This document shows, piece after piece, positions 36,068-46,288 of a DNA stretch of 64,000 bases. Position 1 is the stretch's first letter, and each line of letters opens with the position of its first letter. The notes below the pieces were generated by a model. That model was not told the DNA's origin and ran no database searches. It saw nothing but the letters and a program-made list of their open reading frames with translations. Source of the stretch: Alkalihalobacterium elongatum (GTDB lineage: Bacteria; Bacillota; Bacilli; Bacillales; Bacillaceae_F); contig NZ_WMKZ01000019.1 in assembly GCF_019024285.1 (NCBI RefSeq), positions 20,964 to 84,963 on the forward strand, in the 5' to 3' direction. A program made the position numbers and the translations under genes.

Positions 36068-36559
36068 ATGGAAGAATACAATCAAATTAGCAGTAAATAC
36101 ACTTTTTTGTATGGTTTCCATTCACGAAAGTATTTTAAACTTTTTATTACCGATAATGGCATTTGTGGGGCAGTAATTGCAGGAACCATACCTGATCCCA
36201 TTATGGCTGATATTATGCTACCTCGAAACCCTGCTGGCTTTTTCTTAGAACCAGTTTACAATAAAAAGATCATGAAACGCCATGATAAAGAAGATGAACT
36301 AGATACAGATACAATTGAAAGTCTAGATTACCTAAAGTTAGACAAAAAGAACTTCTTTTGGAAAAAGGAAGAAGTCTCTGAAATAAACATTCAAGCAAAA
36401 ATGCATAATTTTACATGGCCAGCTAAAAATTCGGGTACAATTACTTTTCACTTACCTAAAAGAAAAAAGAAGACCTTTATTATGTATCCCGTGCAGGATA
36501 TCGAAGGTTTAATTGAAGAACTAAAAAAAGTGATAGCTAATGTTAAAGTAACCCACTAA
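36068..36559 (+). CDS. Hypothetical protein
   Basis: 163 residues, RBS TGGAGG nine bases before ATG. Basic C-terminus and motif YGFHSRKYFKLFITDNGICGAVIAGTIPDP, later HNFTWPAKNSGTITFHLPKRKKKTFIMYPVQDIEGL, which looks like a PH-like or DUF-type beta fold. No membrane segment or catalytic motif recognised. Ends at a bidirectional terminator shared with ald. Confidence 0.65.
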   Translation: MEEYNQISSKYTFLYGFHSRKYFKLFITDNGICGAVIAGTIPDPIMADIMLPRNPAGFFLEPVYNKKIMKRHDKEDELDTDTIESLDYLKLDKKNFFWKKEEVSEINIQAKMHNFTWPAKNSGTITFHLPKRKKKTFIMYPVQDIEGLIEELKKVIANVKVTH

Positions 36560-36616
36560 CATCTGTTACTATCTCGTTTATGCATTCAACTAAAAGAACC
36601 AGGCTCTAAACGATAA

Positions 36617-36656
36617 CAAAAAGAGTTGCTACATCATTATTAGCAACTCTTTTTTC
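36617..36656. terminator. Bidirectional terminator
   Basis: AAGAGTTGCTA / TAGCAACTCTT stem with 9-nt loop, A-run before and T-run after. Ends the plus-strand hypothetical gene and the minus-strand ald. Confidence 0.88.
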
Positions 36657-36686
36657 TAATCTTTTGTTTTTAGTTTTTGTTTAAAA

Positions 36687-37811
36687 TTAAACTTGTTGAG
36701 TTTCTAACACTTCATGAATATTTTTATATGGGAAATTATGCGCCCTCGCTATACCTTCATAAACGATCGAACCATTCATAATATTCAAGCCCCTCAATAA
36801 AGCTGGGTTATCTATACATGCTTTTTTATAGCCTTTATTCGCAACTTGGATAGCATATGGTACAGTAACGTTCGTCAATGCAATCGTTGACGTTCTTGGA
36901 ACAGCTCCTGGCATATTCCCGACCGCATAATGGACAACACCATGCTTTGTATAGGTGGGATTAGCATGCGTTGTTACTCGGTCAACTGTTTCAAATATAC
37001 CGCCTTGGTCAATCGCAACATCTACGATCACAGTACCTTCTTCCATTAATCGAACAGTCTCTTCAGTAACAAGCTTAGGTGCTTTAGCTCCTGGGATTAA
37101 GACAGCGCCAATAACTAAATCAGCTTCTGTACAAGCGTCACTTATCGTTTGAGGGTTGGACATTATCGTTTGAATAGATGTTCCAAAAATATCGTCTAGC
37201 TCCCGCAAACGGCTCGGGTTTACATCAATAATTGACACATCTGCCCCTAATCCGATCGCAATTTTCGCTGCATTGGAGCCAACAACTCCTCCACCAATAA
37301 TTGTTACTTTGCCACGTTTAACTCCAGGAACACCTCCGAGTAATACTCCTTTACCACCTTTTGCTTTTTCAAGAAATTGTGCACCAATTTGGGTAGCCAT
37401 TCTACCTGCGACTTCACTCATCGGTGTCAAAAGAGGAAGCGTACCGTCTTCTAATTGTACGGTTTCATAAGAGATGGCAACGACATTCTTTTCTATCAGT
37501 GCTTTAGTTAAATCCCGTTCTGCTGCTAGATGGAGATAAGTAAATAAGATCAGTCCATCATAGAAGTATGGATACTCTTCTGGAAGAGGTTCCTTTACCT
37601 TCATGACCATGTCACATGTCCAAGCCTCTTCTGCTGTTACGATAACAGCACCCGCCTCGGTATATAGCTCATCATAAAAACCAGATCCGAGTCCTGCACA
37701 TGTTTCCACAAAAACCTGATGTCCTTCCTTCACTAGATTTAATACCCCTCCAGGAGTTAAAGCAACCCGATTTTCATTGTTTTTAATTTCCTTTGGAACG
37801 CCAATCCGCAC
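36687..37811 (-). CDS. ald: Alanine dehydrogenase
   Basis: 374 residues. Starts [23 protein letters not shown] (family signature), catalytic His in YLHLAAE, NAD loop [20 protein letters not shown] (about 174-193), and [15 protein letters not shown] near the C-terminus. Oxidatively deaminates alanine to pyruvate and ammonia. At the end of the pyrimidine-catabolism cluster it can regenerate pyruvate, the amino acceptor of the neighbouring transaminase, and release the nitrogen. Confidence 0.96.
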   Translation of the reverse strand: MRIGVPKEIKNNENRVALTPGGVLNLVKEGHQVFVETCAGLGSGFYDELYTEAGAVIVTAEEAWTCDMVMKVKEPLPEEYPYFYDGLILFTYLHLAAERDLTKALIEKNVVAISYETVQLEDGTLPLLTPMSEVAGRMATQIGAQFLEKAKGGKGVLLGGVPGVKRGKVTIIGGGVVGSNAAKIAIGLGADVSIIDVNPSRLRELDDIFGTSIQTIMSNPQTISDACTEADLVIGAVLIPGAKAPKLVTEETVRLMEEGTVIVDVAIDQGGIFETVDRVTTHANPTYTKHGVVHYAVGNMPGAVPRTSTIALTNVTVPYAIQVANKGYKKACIDNPALLRGLNIMNGSIVYEGIARAHNFPYKNIHEVLETQQV

Positions 37812-37851
37812 AACAACGAACCTCCTTTTTCAGTGAATAATGCTATAAAGG

Positions 37852-37895
37852 GGGAGGTGCCAGGCACCTTTTTGGTGCCTGGCACCTCTTTCTTT
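37852..37895 (-). terminator. GGTGCCAGGCACC repeat hairpin, copy 2
   Basis: GAGGTGCCAGGCACC / GGTGCCTGGCACCTC with a 5-nt loop, just after the aminotransferase stop; same family as the copies at 32.75 and 41.05 kb. Confidence 0.78.
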
Positions 37896-39257
37896 TTATT
37901 TATCTTTTAACTCATTTAACGATTCTTTTAGTATTTTAACTAGGAAGGCAAGGTCTTCCTCTTCAATATTTAGTGGAGGTGAAATCGTTAAGACATTATT
38001 GTACCCTGCTACTGTCGCACCATTTTTACCAATAATGACGCCTTTTTGCTTACAAGAAGCAATAACTTTATTGACGATACTTACATCAATTGGTGCCTTC
38101 GTATTTTTGTCTGCAACGAGTTCAATACCAATGAGAAGACCTTTTCCACGAACATCGCCGACATAAGGATGGTTTTGCAGAAGATTTTGCAGATCGTTTT
38201 TAAGCCGTTCTCCTAACTGTTTTGATCGTTCAAACAAGCTTTCTTTTTCCATAATTTCCAAGTTCTTTAGAGCCAATGCACAAGCAGCAGGGCTGCCACC
38301 GAATGTGTTTACGTGTCTGAAGTAGTCATACTGCTCTGTTCCATTAAACGCTTCGTATATTTCTCGTTTAACTGCGGTTGCTGATAACGGTAAATATGCA
38401 CTCGTAATCCCCTTGGCCATCGTAATTATATCTGGTTTGACACCGTAGTTCATAAACCCAAACGGCTCACCTGTACGTCCAAACCCACAAATAACCTCAT
38501 CAACAATCATTAAAGCTCCGTGCTTTTCACACACGTCTTTTACAGCAGACATATATCCATCTGGTGGAACGAGAACGCCTCCCCCAGTAATGATTGGCTC
38601 CATAATCACAGCAGCGATCGTTTCACTTAATTCCCATGTCATCGTGCGATCGATTGCTTGGACCGCTTCTAATTCCTCTGGAGGACAATCGGGGGCATCA
38701 TTGGAACGGTAGAGGTCAGGTGGTGGTACATGGATAAAACCAGGCGCTAACGGTTCATATTTGTACTTTCTTTCAGCTTGCCCAGTTGCAGCCAGTGCTC
38801 CCATTGAATTTCCATGATACGCTCGATACCTTGAAATGAATTTATACCGATTGTGGTCTCCTTTTTGCTGATGGTATTGTCTCGCTATTTTGAAAGCCGT
38901 TTCATTTGCTTCCGAACCACTATTTGAGAAAAAGAAAACATACTCATCCCCTAGTAATTCATTTAGTTTTTCCGCTAGCTTAATAGCAGGTAAATGACTT
39001 TGTGTTAAAGGAAAGTAAGCTAATTCTTTTAATTGTTCATAAGCTGCTTCAGCTAACTCCGTGCGACCATAACCTACATTTACACACCACAGCCCTGACA
39101 TAGCATCTAAATACCTATTTCCGTCATTATCAGTAACCCAAGCCCCTTTCGCTTTAGTTACTACCATCGTACTTTGTGGATTGTAAGGCTTCATAGAGTG
39201 CCAAATATACTTTTCATCTTTTTCAAGAGCTTTCATATTTTCATTTGTTCTAAGCAT
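37896..39257 (-). CDS. Class III aminotransferase, beta-alanine (omega-amino acid):pyruvate type
   Basis: 453 residues. PLP sites: SNSGSEANETAFKIARQYH, YRAYHGNSMGA, Asp in LMIVDEVICGFGRTG and lysine in ITMAKGITSAYLP. The N-terminal MSGLWCVNVGYGR matches beta-alanine/taurine:pyruvate aminotransferases. In this cluster it should convert beta-alanine (from uracil) or beta-aminoisobutyrate (from thymine) to the semialdehyde. RBS AAGGAAGGAAGG. Next gene ald is separated by a terminator-like repeat. Confidence 0.88.
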   Translation of the reverse strand: MLRTNENMKALEKDEKYIWHSMKPYNPQSTMVVTKAKGAWVTDNDGNRYLDAMSGLWCVNVGYGRTELAEAAYEQLKELAYFPLTQSHLPAIKLAEKLNELLGDEYVFFFSNSGSEANETAFKIARQYHQQKGDHNRYKFISRYRAYHGNSMGALAATGQAERKYKYEPLAPGFIHVPPPDLYRSNDAPDCPPEELEAVQAIDRTMTWELSETIAAVIMEPIITGGGVLVPPDGYMSAVKDVCEKHGALMIVDEVICGFGRTGEPFGFMNYGVKPDIITMAKGITSAYLPLSATAVKREIYEAFNGTEQYDYFRHVNTFGGSPAACALALKNLEIMEKESLFERSKQLGERLKNDLQNLLQNHPYVGDVRGKGLLIGIELVADKNTKAPIDVSIVNKVIASCKQKGVIIGKNGATVAGYNNVLTISPPLNIEEEDLAFLVKILKESLNELKDK

Positions 39258-39419
39258 GCCCTTCCTCCTTCCTTCCTTAAAAAATTTATTATATTAAAAA
39301 GCTGTTTTCGTTAGCTTTGGCTTCGGCTATTCAAGAATTGATTTGAATGCTAAATGAGTGGGCTTCCGCCCAAAAATGATGAAAGCCTTTTCTATCGATT
39401 AGCTCATTGAACTAACATG

Positions 39420-40886
39420 TTAAAAGTCGTATCTTGAAGTAATCATCTTCTTACGAGTAAAGAAATTAACACCGTCTTTTCCATTTACATGGAGGTCGCC
39501 ATAGAAGGAATCTTTCCAGCCAGAGAATGGGAAAAACGCCATTGTTGCTGGTACTCCTACGTTAACCCCTAGCATTCCTGCATCCGCTTCTTCACGGAAT
39601 TTACGAACAGCTTTTGCATCCTTCGTATAAATCGTCGCCCCATTTCCATAACGTGATTTTCGGATGTATTCTAGACCTTCATCTAAGTCTTCTGCACGTA
39701 GCATACTAATGACTGGTGCGAAGATCTCTTCTTTTGCGATAACCATTTCTGGTGTAACATGGTCAAAGATTGTTGGACCTAAGAAATTTCCGTCAGTCAT
39801 TTCGTCTATTTCCTTACGACCATCACGAATGAGTGCTGCTCCTTCTTCAATACCTTTTGAAATATAATCTAATACTTTCGCTCGATGCGAATCGCGAATG
39901 ACTGGTGTTAAAAGTACTTCATCATCTAATCCGTTCCCGATGATTAATTCATCAGCTCGCGCCTTTAATTCCCTTACAAAAGCCTCTCCATCACCTACTA
40001 CAACAACTGCACTACAAGCCATACAACGCTGACCTGCACTACCATAAGCCGATGCAACAATATGTGTAACCGCCTTTTCTACATCAGCATCTGGCATAAC
40101 AATGTGGTGGTTTTTTGCACCAGATAGTGCCTGAACTCGCTTACCATTTGCTGCTGCTCGTTCATAAACATATTTCGCGACAGGTTGAGAACCTACAAAG
40201 GAAATTGCTTTAATTTCTTCATGATCAAGTAATCCATTTACAACATCATGAGCCCCGTGAACAACATTTAGTACACCCGCAGGAGCACCTGCTTCTGAAA
40301 ACAACTCTGCGAGTCTATTTGCTAACATTGGTGTTCTTTCAGAAGGCTTCAAGACGAATGTGTTTCCACACGCAACGGCCAACGGAAACATCCATAGAGG
40401 TACCATCATTGGAAAGTTAAATGGGGTAATCCCACCAATTACGCCTAATGGGTACCTGAACATTTCAGAATCAATGTCTTCAGCAATTCCAGATAACGTT
40501 TCTCCCATCATTAATGTAGGTGCCCCCGCTGCAAACTCTACACATTCAATTCCACGTTGTACTTCACCATGTGCTTCTTTAAACGCCTTCCCATTTTCTT
40601 GAACGATTAACTTTGCTAATTCGTCATGATTATCTGATAGTAATGTGTGAAATTTAAATAGAATACGAGCACGCTTTGGTACTGGTGTGTTTTTCCACGT
40701 TTTAAAAGCTTCACTAGCTGCTTGAACCGCTTGGTCAACATCCTCTTTTGTTGATACAGGAACGGTAGCCAATACTTCCCCTGTTGCTGGATTCGGTACA
40801 TCTAATGTGCTCTCTCCGTTTGATTCCACCCATTGGCCATTAATATAATTTTTTAAAACATTTGTTTGTTTTTGTATCATAGTCAT
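39420..40886 (-). CDS. mmsA: CoA-acylating (methyl)malonate-semialdehyde dehydrogenase
   Basis: 488 residues. Aldehyde dehydrogenase fold with the MmsA/IolA-type active site [14 protein letters not shown] (catalytic Cys about 287), [28 protein letters not shown], and the C-terminal [29 protein letters not shown]. Converts malonate semialdehyde to acetyl-CoA, or the methyl form to propionyl-CoA, with NAD and CoA. It completes the pathway from pyrimidines. A TTGACA with a GACATTGTGTC palindrome lies about 90 bp upstream, possibly a regulatory site. Confidence 0.92.
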   Translation of the reverse strand: MTMIQKQTNVLKNYINGQWVESNGESTLDVPNPATGEVLATVPVSTKEDVDQAVQAASEAFKTWKNTPVPKRARILFKFHTLLSDNHDELAKLIVQENGKAFKEAHGEVQRGIECVEFAAGAPTLMMGETLSGIAEDIDSEMFRYPLGVIGGITPFNFPMMVPLWMFPLAVACGNTFVLKPSERTPMLANRLAELFSEAGAPAGVLNVVHGAHDVVNGLLDHEEIKAISFVGSQPVAKYVYERAAANGKRVQALSGAKNHHIVMPDADVEKAVTHIVASAYGSAGQRCMACSAVVVVGDGEAFVRELKARADELIIGNGLDDEVLLTPVIRDSHRAKVLDYISKGIEEGAALIRDGRKEIDEMTDGNFLGPTIFDHVTPEMVIAKEEIFAPVISMLRAEDLDEGLEYIRKSRYGNGATIYTKDAKAVRKFREEADAGMLGVNVGVPATMAFFPFSGWKDSFYGDLHVNGKDGVNFFTRKKMITSRYDF

Positions 40887-41051
40887 CGTTATTACCTCCT
40901 ATATTTTCTGATTTTTCAATCAACTATTCCCTTGTAATCATTATCTCTCATTTTGAAAAGGCATTCATTAGACACAATGTCAAATATCTCACGAATAAAA
41001 TTCCACAAAATGAACAATGAAAATAATAATGATGAAAATATAAAAATAACG

Positions 41052-41108
41052 AAAATGGTGCCAGGCACCTTTAGCGCAGTAGCGCATAAAAGGTGCCTGG
41101 CACCATTC
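41052..41108 (-). terminator. GGTGCCAGGCACC repeat hairpin, copy 3
   Basis: AAAATGGTGCCAGGCACCTTT and its inverted copy, with a loop that carries a second hairpin GCGC-AGTA-GCGC. It lies 30 bp after the pucR stop. Confidence 0.78.
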
Positions 41109-41137
41109 TATTTCTCTGTTTTCTTCGAACTTTCTCT

Positions 41138-42763
41138 CTACCGTTCATTTATTTCCTGTGCGGGTATGTGTTCATTTTCATCGGTCATATGGAGGTAATC
41201 GTATGCTAGTAACATAAATTCGATTGCTAGTCTTTTTTCTGGATTCATAAAGTCTTGACCTAGTAGACCTTCTAGCTTTTCTATGCGGTGATACATTGTT
41301 TGTCTTACAACGAACAGTCTTTTTGCCGTTTCTTGTTTAGAGCCGTTACATGCTAAGTAGGCTCTCAAGGTTTCTATTAACTTCCCATTATATTTTTGAT
41401 CATATTCCATTACAGGTTGTAAGTACTCCATAACAATTTCTTGTAAGTCACTATGTCTATTAATGAGTGACAAGATCCGGTATAAATGCAAATCATCATA
41501 GAAATAACTTTTCCCTTCATTCGACAATTTATCTTGTAGTATCAACGTTTCTTTTGCAGTTCTGTAACTCATATGTATGTCACTAAGCTGTTTCACAAAT
41601 TTTCCTACTCCGAATGAAATCGTAGATACCTTTAACTTTTGACAATACTCTGCTGTATTTAAACGCTTAAAGCCATCAGTCATTCTCACTTTCCACGTTT
41701 TTACGGTTCGCTTATTGCCTAAAATGAAAATAAGGAGATGTCTAACTTCAATTGAAAAAACATAAAAACCCTGTTGTTCAAAGATCGTTCGAAATAGTAG
41801 CTTAAAGTAAGTACCGTCTAACGTAGACGATTTATCAGTTAAATTTAACTTACAAGCACAAACGACTCCTCCGTTCAACTTAAGACCTGGCTCAACGTAG
41901 GCTAAATGTTCTTTAATCCCCTCATTACTGTGATGACCCTCTAACCAATCTGTCATCCATTCAGCTTCTTCCATCCTTCTTTTTTCTTCAACATATAAAT
42001 CGCGTAATAAATATTGTGCAAGTGCAGTTGTCGTTCGATCTAAGATGAGCAAATCAAATTCGTTTATCTCTTTATCTTTTGTCACAATTACTAACTCAGC
42101 AAATTGGTGGCCTAAAATTTGAACAGGCTGACGAGCAATAGAAGCCACTGGACTATTCTGTTGCTCACCCTCTATTTTTTCTAGTACTAACCGTCTTTCG
42201 ATTGCAGATAATTGAGGTATAAAAATAGTATCTTCATCGAGAAAGGCAACAATTTGTACATCTAAGAATTTTTGAAAAAACGTTAAAATCTCTTCATAGT
42301 GGTTAATTTCTAATAGTTTTTTATTTAAAGTTTGGGAATAGCTTTCTAGGTCGGAAATCATTTGGTATTGTTGATTGATTAGTACGGAATGAATATCTTG
42401 TGTGATTTGCACAAATGCTACTTCTTCATGAAAAAGAATAATTGGAAACTGATGTTCATTTGCTATTTCAATAACTTCTTGAGGAATAATAGAGGTATGA
42501 GTTCCCATCTCAATACATAAGCCTGATGCATTGCTTTCAATTAGTTGTACGAGAAAAGAGATAAATAAAGCTTTATTATCTTTCCAGCCTAAACCAGTTG
42601 TAAGAATAAGTTCGTTACCATTCAATAGCTTTTTTATATTGATTACTTCAACGACATGAACCCATTTCACATTTCTATTTAAGCCTTCTGCCCCAGCAAT
42701 AACTTCTGTATTACTAAAATGTTTTCTGTGTAAGATTTCATTAATCGTTATATATGATTTCAT
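41138..42763 (-). CDS. pucR: PucR-family transcriptional regulator
   Basis: 541 residues. N-terminal PucR ligand domain (LHRKHFSNTEVIAGAEGLNRNVKWVHVVEV...LILTTGLGWKDN), a middle GGDEF-like region (about 290-420) and a C-terminal PucR-type helix-turn-helix (LRAYLACNGSKQETAKRLFVVRQTMYHRIEKLEGLLG, about 475-511). In B. subtilis PucR controls purine catabolism; position here makes it the likely regulator of pyrimidine degradation. The inducer is unknown. Confidence 0.9.
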   Translation of the reverse strand: MKSYITINEILHRKHFSNTEVIAGAEGLNRNVKWVHVVEVINIKKLLNGNELILTTGLGWKDNKALFISFLVQLIESNASGLCIEMGTHTSIIPQEVIEIANEHQFPIILFHEEVAFVQITQDIHSVLINQQYQMISDLESYSQTLNKKLLEINHYEEILTFFQKFLDVQIVAFLDEDTIFIPQLSAIERRLVLEKIEGEQQNSPVASIARQPVQILGHQFAELVIVTKDKEINEFDLLILDRTTTALAQYLLRDLYVEEKRRMEEAEWMTDWLEGHHSNEGIKEHLAYVEPGLKLNGGVVCACKLNLTDKSSTLDGTYFKLLFRTIFEQQGFYVFSIEVRHLLIFILGNKRTVKTWKVRMTDGFKRLNTAEYCQKLKVSTISFGVGKFVKQLSDIHMSYRTAKETLILQDKLSNEGKSYFYDDLHLYRILSLINRHSDLQEIVMEYLQPVMEYDQKYNGKLIETLRAYLACNGSKQETAKRLFVVRQTMYHRIEKLEGLLGQDFMNPEKRLAIEFMLLAYDYLHMTDENEHIPAQEINER

Positions 42764-42927
42764 TGACTCACTCCTTCTTTAACATTTATCTGTTAACGAG
42801 GATACAACGTAACAAACTATTTCTATATACATTTTTAAATTACCTTTATTTTCAAACAAAACAAAAATAAAGCTTGATAGATTTTCTCTTAACCTTCTCA
42901 ACTTGGAACTTGTCTTATAGAAAAACA

Positions 42928-42955
42928 AAAAGAGACAGGGATTTCCCCTGTCTCC
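42928..42955 (-). terminator. Intrinsic terminator of the small gene at 42978
   Basis: GAGACAGGG / CCCTGTCTC stem with 6-nt loop and TTTTTG on the minus strand. Confidence 0.88.
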
Positions 42956-42977
42956 TATTAATTCATCTTCATCCCAC

Positions 42978-43214
42978 TTAGCCAGTTCGCTGATTTTGTT
43001 GAATAATAATAGAACTAAAATATTTTCTCGCATCAGCTGTTAAAATATGAAGTCGTTCGATTGAATTTTTATGACCAGATGGGTCTGGCTTTTTTAATTC
43101 AAACTCTACAAATGCTCCACTTAAATTTTCAGTTACACCTTTAATCACATAACCTTGTTCTATTAAAAAATCAATTTTTTCTCTTTCGGCAATAAATTGT
43201 TGATATTCAGCCAT
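42978..43214 (-). CDS. Small hypothetical protein of the pyrimidine cluster
   Basis: 78 residues with AAGGAGG before the ATG, 29 bp after the NCS1 permease and closed by its own terminator. Two parts: a helix MAEYQQFIAEREKIDFLIEQG and a beta-rich LSGAFVEFELKKPDPSGHKNSIERLHILTADARKYFSSIII. No recognised domain. Its fixed place in the operon suggests a role connected with transport or an enzyme of the pathway, but this is inference. Confidence 0.7.
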   Translation of the reverse strand: MAEYQQFIAEREKIDFLIEQGYVIKGVTENLSGAFVEFELKKPDPSGHKNSIERLHILTADARKYFSSIIIQQNQRTG

Positions 43215-43243
43215 CAGTTTCCTCCTTATTCGTAAATGACTTC

Positions 43244-44701
43244 CTAAGGTGCAACTTTCTGCACTTCTTCCTTTCCTTCGCTAATTTCCCAATCTCTTCC
43301 TACCGTAATCCCTAAATACTTTTCATCACTAGGATCTTCAATTTCTGCTTGTTTATATTTCACAAACCACCAGTACTTAGCAAGGAAATAATAGGATACT
43401 AAACCTACAGCAAACCCAACAATAAACGAATAGTTGGCTAAGAAATACGCTGCAGCTCCACCTAGGATCCAGGCAATATATCCAGCCGCATTAAAACCTC
43501 CTGCATAACTATATTGACCATCTTCCTTATATAAATCAGGGACATTTACGCGACGTTTACGAAGGAGATAGTAATCAGCTACTAAAATTCCAACAATCGC
43601 AGATAGAATTCCACCGACAATAAGTAAAGCTGGGATAATAATGCCAAACAAGCTCCATGGTTGCACAAGGGAACCGATCACACCTGCTGCTACTACACCT
43701 GCCCAAAACGGAACTTTAGGTCCTCCAACATTAGAAAAGATAGTCGCAGCTGGAATTAAGTTTGCAGATATATTTGTAGACCATTGTGCAAATACAATCA
43801 TAAGCAATAGAACACCTAGTACTAAACCACTCGCTGCTTGTTGAAGGGCAACGACTGGGTCATAGTTCGCAACCGCAATATAGGATACCCCTCCGATTAC
43901 AACCATGAACGTTTGTACAATTGGTAAAGCAATTAAGCTTCCTGCAATTTGTGATCTATTTCTTTTAAACCAATTTCTTTCATGCTTTGGTCCTTTTATA
44001 AAACGAGAAATAGATGGCATATCAGCAGCAAGTGTACCCCAGAAGCCCATATTACTCATAATAACAATCATAAATGCAGTAATAGCAGCTCCTCCAGTTA
44101 CTGGACTCTCAACCCACGCCCATACATTTCGACCCTCTGCTAATGCTTGATCAGATAATGTTAAGTACATCCAACCTGAAATGATAATAATAATCGGCGC
44201 AGCTAAATCAGCAAAACGTTCAACAGCTTTTATACCTAAAGCAGTATTTATAACTTGAAGTGTGGCAAAAATTAAAAAGCAGACAAACCAATTATCGAAA
44301 CCAAATAAAACAAATAGTATTCCATTCATAGCAGTTGAACCGAAGTACGTATTAATACCAAACCAACACGCTGCAACAAAGCCGCGAATGACTGAAGGGA
44401 TATGAGTTCCAATCGTACCAAAAGGAGCCCTCATATAGACTGGAAAGGATAATCCATGTTCAACACCAATGTCACCTGTTAGTGTCATACATAGACCTAT
44501 CGCTAAACTACCGATAACAGTAGCTAATACAACCCAGCCAAGTGAGAGACTCTGAACACCAGAACCACCAATAGCAAATGCTGCTAGAACAACAGCCATT
44601 CCAACCCAAATGAATGCGAACCCAACTGACCCAATTTTCTTTCCACTATGTGGAATTGGTAACAAATCTGGAGACTTTAGATGACTTTGTTTTTCCTTCA
44701 T
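43244..44701 (-). CDS. NCS1-family nucleobase:cation symporter
   Basis: 485 residues, twelve membrane helices. Motifs of the NCS1 family: LPIPHSGKKIGSVGFAFIWVGMAVVLA near the N-terminus and VYMRAPFGTIGTHIPSVIRGFVAACWFGINTYFG (about 88-121). Among pathway genes the substrate is most likely uracil, thymine or dihydropyrimidines; allantoin or hydantoin permeases of this family are alternatives. Followed by the 78-residue gene. Confidence 0.88.
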   Translation of the reverse strand: MKEKQSHLKSPDLLPIPHSGKKIGSVGFAFIWVGMAVVLAAFAIGGSGVQSLSLGWVVLATVIGSLAIGLCMTLTGDIGVEHGLSFPVYMRAPFGTIGTHIPSVIRGFVAACWFGINTYFGSTAMNGILFVLFGFDNWFVCFLIFATLQVINTALGIKAVERFADLAAPIIIIISGWMYLTLSDQALAEGRNVWAWVESPVTGGAAITAFMIVIMSNMGFWGTLAADMPSISRFIKGPKHERNWFKRNRSQIAGSLIALPIVQTFMVVIGGVSYIAVANYDPVVALQQAASGLVLGVLLLMIVFAQWSTNISANLIPAATIFSNVGGPKVPFWAGVVAAGVIGSLVQPWSLFGIIIPALLIVGGILSAIVGILVADYYLLRKRRVNVPDLYKEDGQYSYAGGFNAAGYIAWILGGAAAYFLANYSFIVGFAVGLVSYYFLAKYWWFVKYKQAEIEDPSDEKYLGITVGRDWEISEGKEEVQKVAP

Positions 44702-44790
44702 TCTATCACCCTACCTCATAAAATTTCATAATATTCAGTTAAATAATGACAGATCGACGTTGGGCCTCGTACTTTGTTTATGAAAGCAAC

Positions 44791-44835
44791 TGCTCGACCA
44801 AATGTATTTTGGCCAAGCAATTGTTATTTTACTGT
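44791..44835 (-). terminator. Possible terminator between dihydropyrimidinase and permease genes
   Basis: CAATTGCTTGGCCAAA and TTTGGTCGAGCAGTTG pair with a few mismatches around a short loop on the minus strand; the following T-run is short (GCTTTC), so it may only attenuate. Confidence 0.4.
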
Positions 44836-44851
44836 TGGTTTGTAACAATTA

Positions 44852-46267
44852 CTAATTACTTACTTTATCCGTTACATCGGTTGCTGATGAATTGTATCTT
44901 GCTCTCTTGATATACTGTCCTTTCCCTACTTTACCTACAAACTGCTTCTCACGAATAACAAACTCACCTCGAGATAACACTGATACTGGTTCACCCGTTA
45001 CCTGCATTCCTTCAAATGGGTTATAGTCAGCAGCCATGTGATGAGTTTCAGCTGAGATCGTTCTCTCAATATTTGGATCAAAGATGACAATGTCTGCATC
45101 TGCTCCGACAGCAATTGTTCCCTTTTGCGGATATAAACCAAATAGCTTGGCATTTCTAGTTGATACAATATCAACAAATTGGTTCAAGCTAATACGTCCT
45201 TTTTTTACACCTTCAGAATAGAGAATACTGACTCGATCCTCGATAATTGGTCCTCCATTAGGAATTTTAGAGAAGTCTCCTTTCCCTAAGTCTTTTTGAC
45301 CGTTAAAGTCAAAGGAACATTGGTCAGAACCTAATGTTTGCAGGTCACCATTCTTCAGTGCATTCCATAATACATCTTGATGCCACTTTTCTCGAAGCGG
45401 CGGTGACCAAACATACTTAGCTCCTTCAAAATTTGGCTTCTCTAAGTAGGTCTGATCAAGTACTAAATACTGCGGACATGTTTCTCCCCAAACATCATAA
45501 CCTTTTCGTCTAGCTTCTGCGATCTTCTCAACTGCTTCAGCACATGATACATGAACAACATATAGTTGAGAGTTTGCTAACCCAGTTAATTGAGCAGCTC
45601 TTCCAGTTGCTTCTCCTTCCACTTCTGGTGGACGTGTTAAAGCATGATAGATTGGATCTGTATTACCTTGTTCTAACGCTTGATTTACTAAGTATTCAAT
45701 TACATCACCGTTTTCAGCATGAACCATGACTAGCCCACCAAGTTCTTTTGCCGCTAATAATGTCCGGAACAGTGTACCATCATCGGCCTGGAACACGTTT
45801 TTATAAGCCATAAATACTTTAAAAGAAGTAATTCCTTCTTCTTCCATAACAACTGGTAACTCTTCTAAAACATCTTCATTTATTTCACCAATCATCAGGT
45901 GAAAGCTATAGTCGATAACGGCTTTATCCTTTGATTTTGCATGCCATGTTTGGATGGCATTTTTCATTGGCTCACCTTTATTTGTTAAACAGAAATCAAT
46001 AACGGTTGTCGTTCCGCCAAAGGCTGCAGCAATTGTTCCCGTTTCAAAGTCATCCTTAGAAACCGTCCCGCCAAACGGCATTTCAAGATGCGTATGAGGG
46101 TCAATGCCACCTGGAAAAACATAAGAACCTTTTGCATCAATTACTTCTGCACCACCTACTGGAAAATCATGCCCAATAGCTGCAATCTTACCATTTTCAA
46201 TAAGTAAGTCCGCTTGATACGTATCTGTTGCTGTTACAATTATTCCGTTCTTTACGATTTTCTTCAT
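44852..46267 (-). CDS. hydA: Dihydropyrimidinase
   Basis: 471 residues, cyclic amidohydrolase. Metal ligands HTHLEMPFGG (about 58-67), carbamylated Lys in TSFKVFMAYK (about 150), two later His (VHAENGD, VHVSCAEAVE) and Asp in LGSDQCSFDFNGQK. Pattern GKGDFSKIPNGGPIIEDR is typical of dihydropyrimidinases. Hydrolyses dihydrouracil or dihydrothymine to N-carbamoyl-beta-alanine or its methyl analogue. 21 bp after preA. Confidence 0.94.
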   Translation of the reverse strand: MKKIVKNGIIVTATDTYQADLLIENGKIAAIGHDFPVGGAEVIDAKGSYVFPGGIDPHTHLEMPFGGTVSKDDFETGTIAAAFGGTTTVIDFCLTNKGEPMKNAIQTWHAKSKDKAVIDYSFHLMIGEINEDVLEELPVVMEEEGITSFKVFMAYKNVFQADDGTLFRTLLAAKELGGLVMVHAENGDVIEYLVNQALEQGNTDPIYHALTRPPEVEGEATGRAAQLTGLANSQLYVVHVSCAEAVEKIAEARRKGYDVWGETCPQYLVLDQTYLEKPNFEGAKYVWSPPLREKWHQDVLWNALKNGDLQTLGSDQCSFDFNGQKDLGKGDFSKIPNGGPIIEDRVSILYSEGVKKGRISLNQFVDIVSTRNAKLFGLYPQKGTIAVGADADIVIFDPNIERTISAETHHMAADYNPFEGMQVTGEPVSVLSRGEFVIREKQFVGKVGKGQYIKRARYNSSATDVTDKVSN

Positions 46268-46288
46268 TTGTTTTCCCCCTAATACTCA

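Noticed and set aside
42779..43033. Minus-strand ORF of 84 residues
   Set aside because: Overlaps the better supported 78-residue gene and its terminator in another frame.
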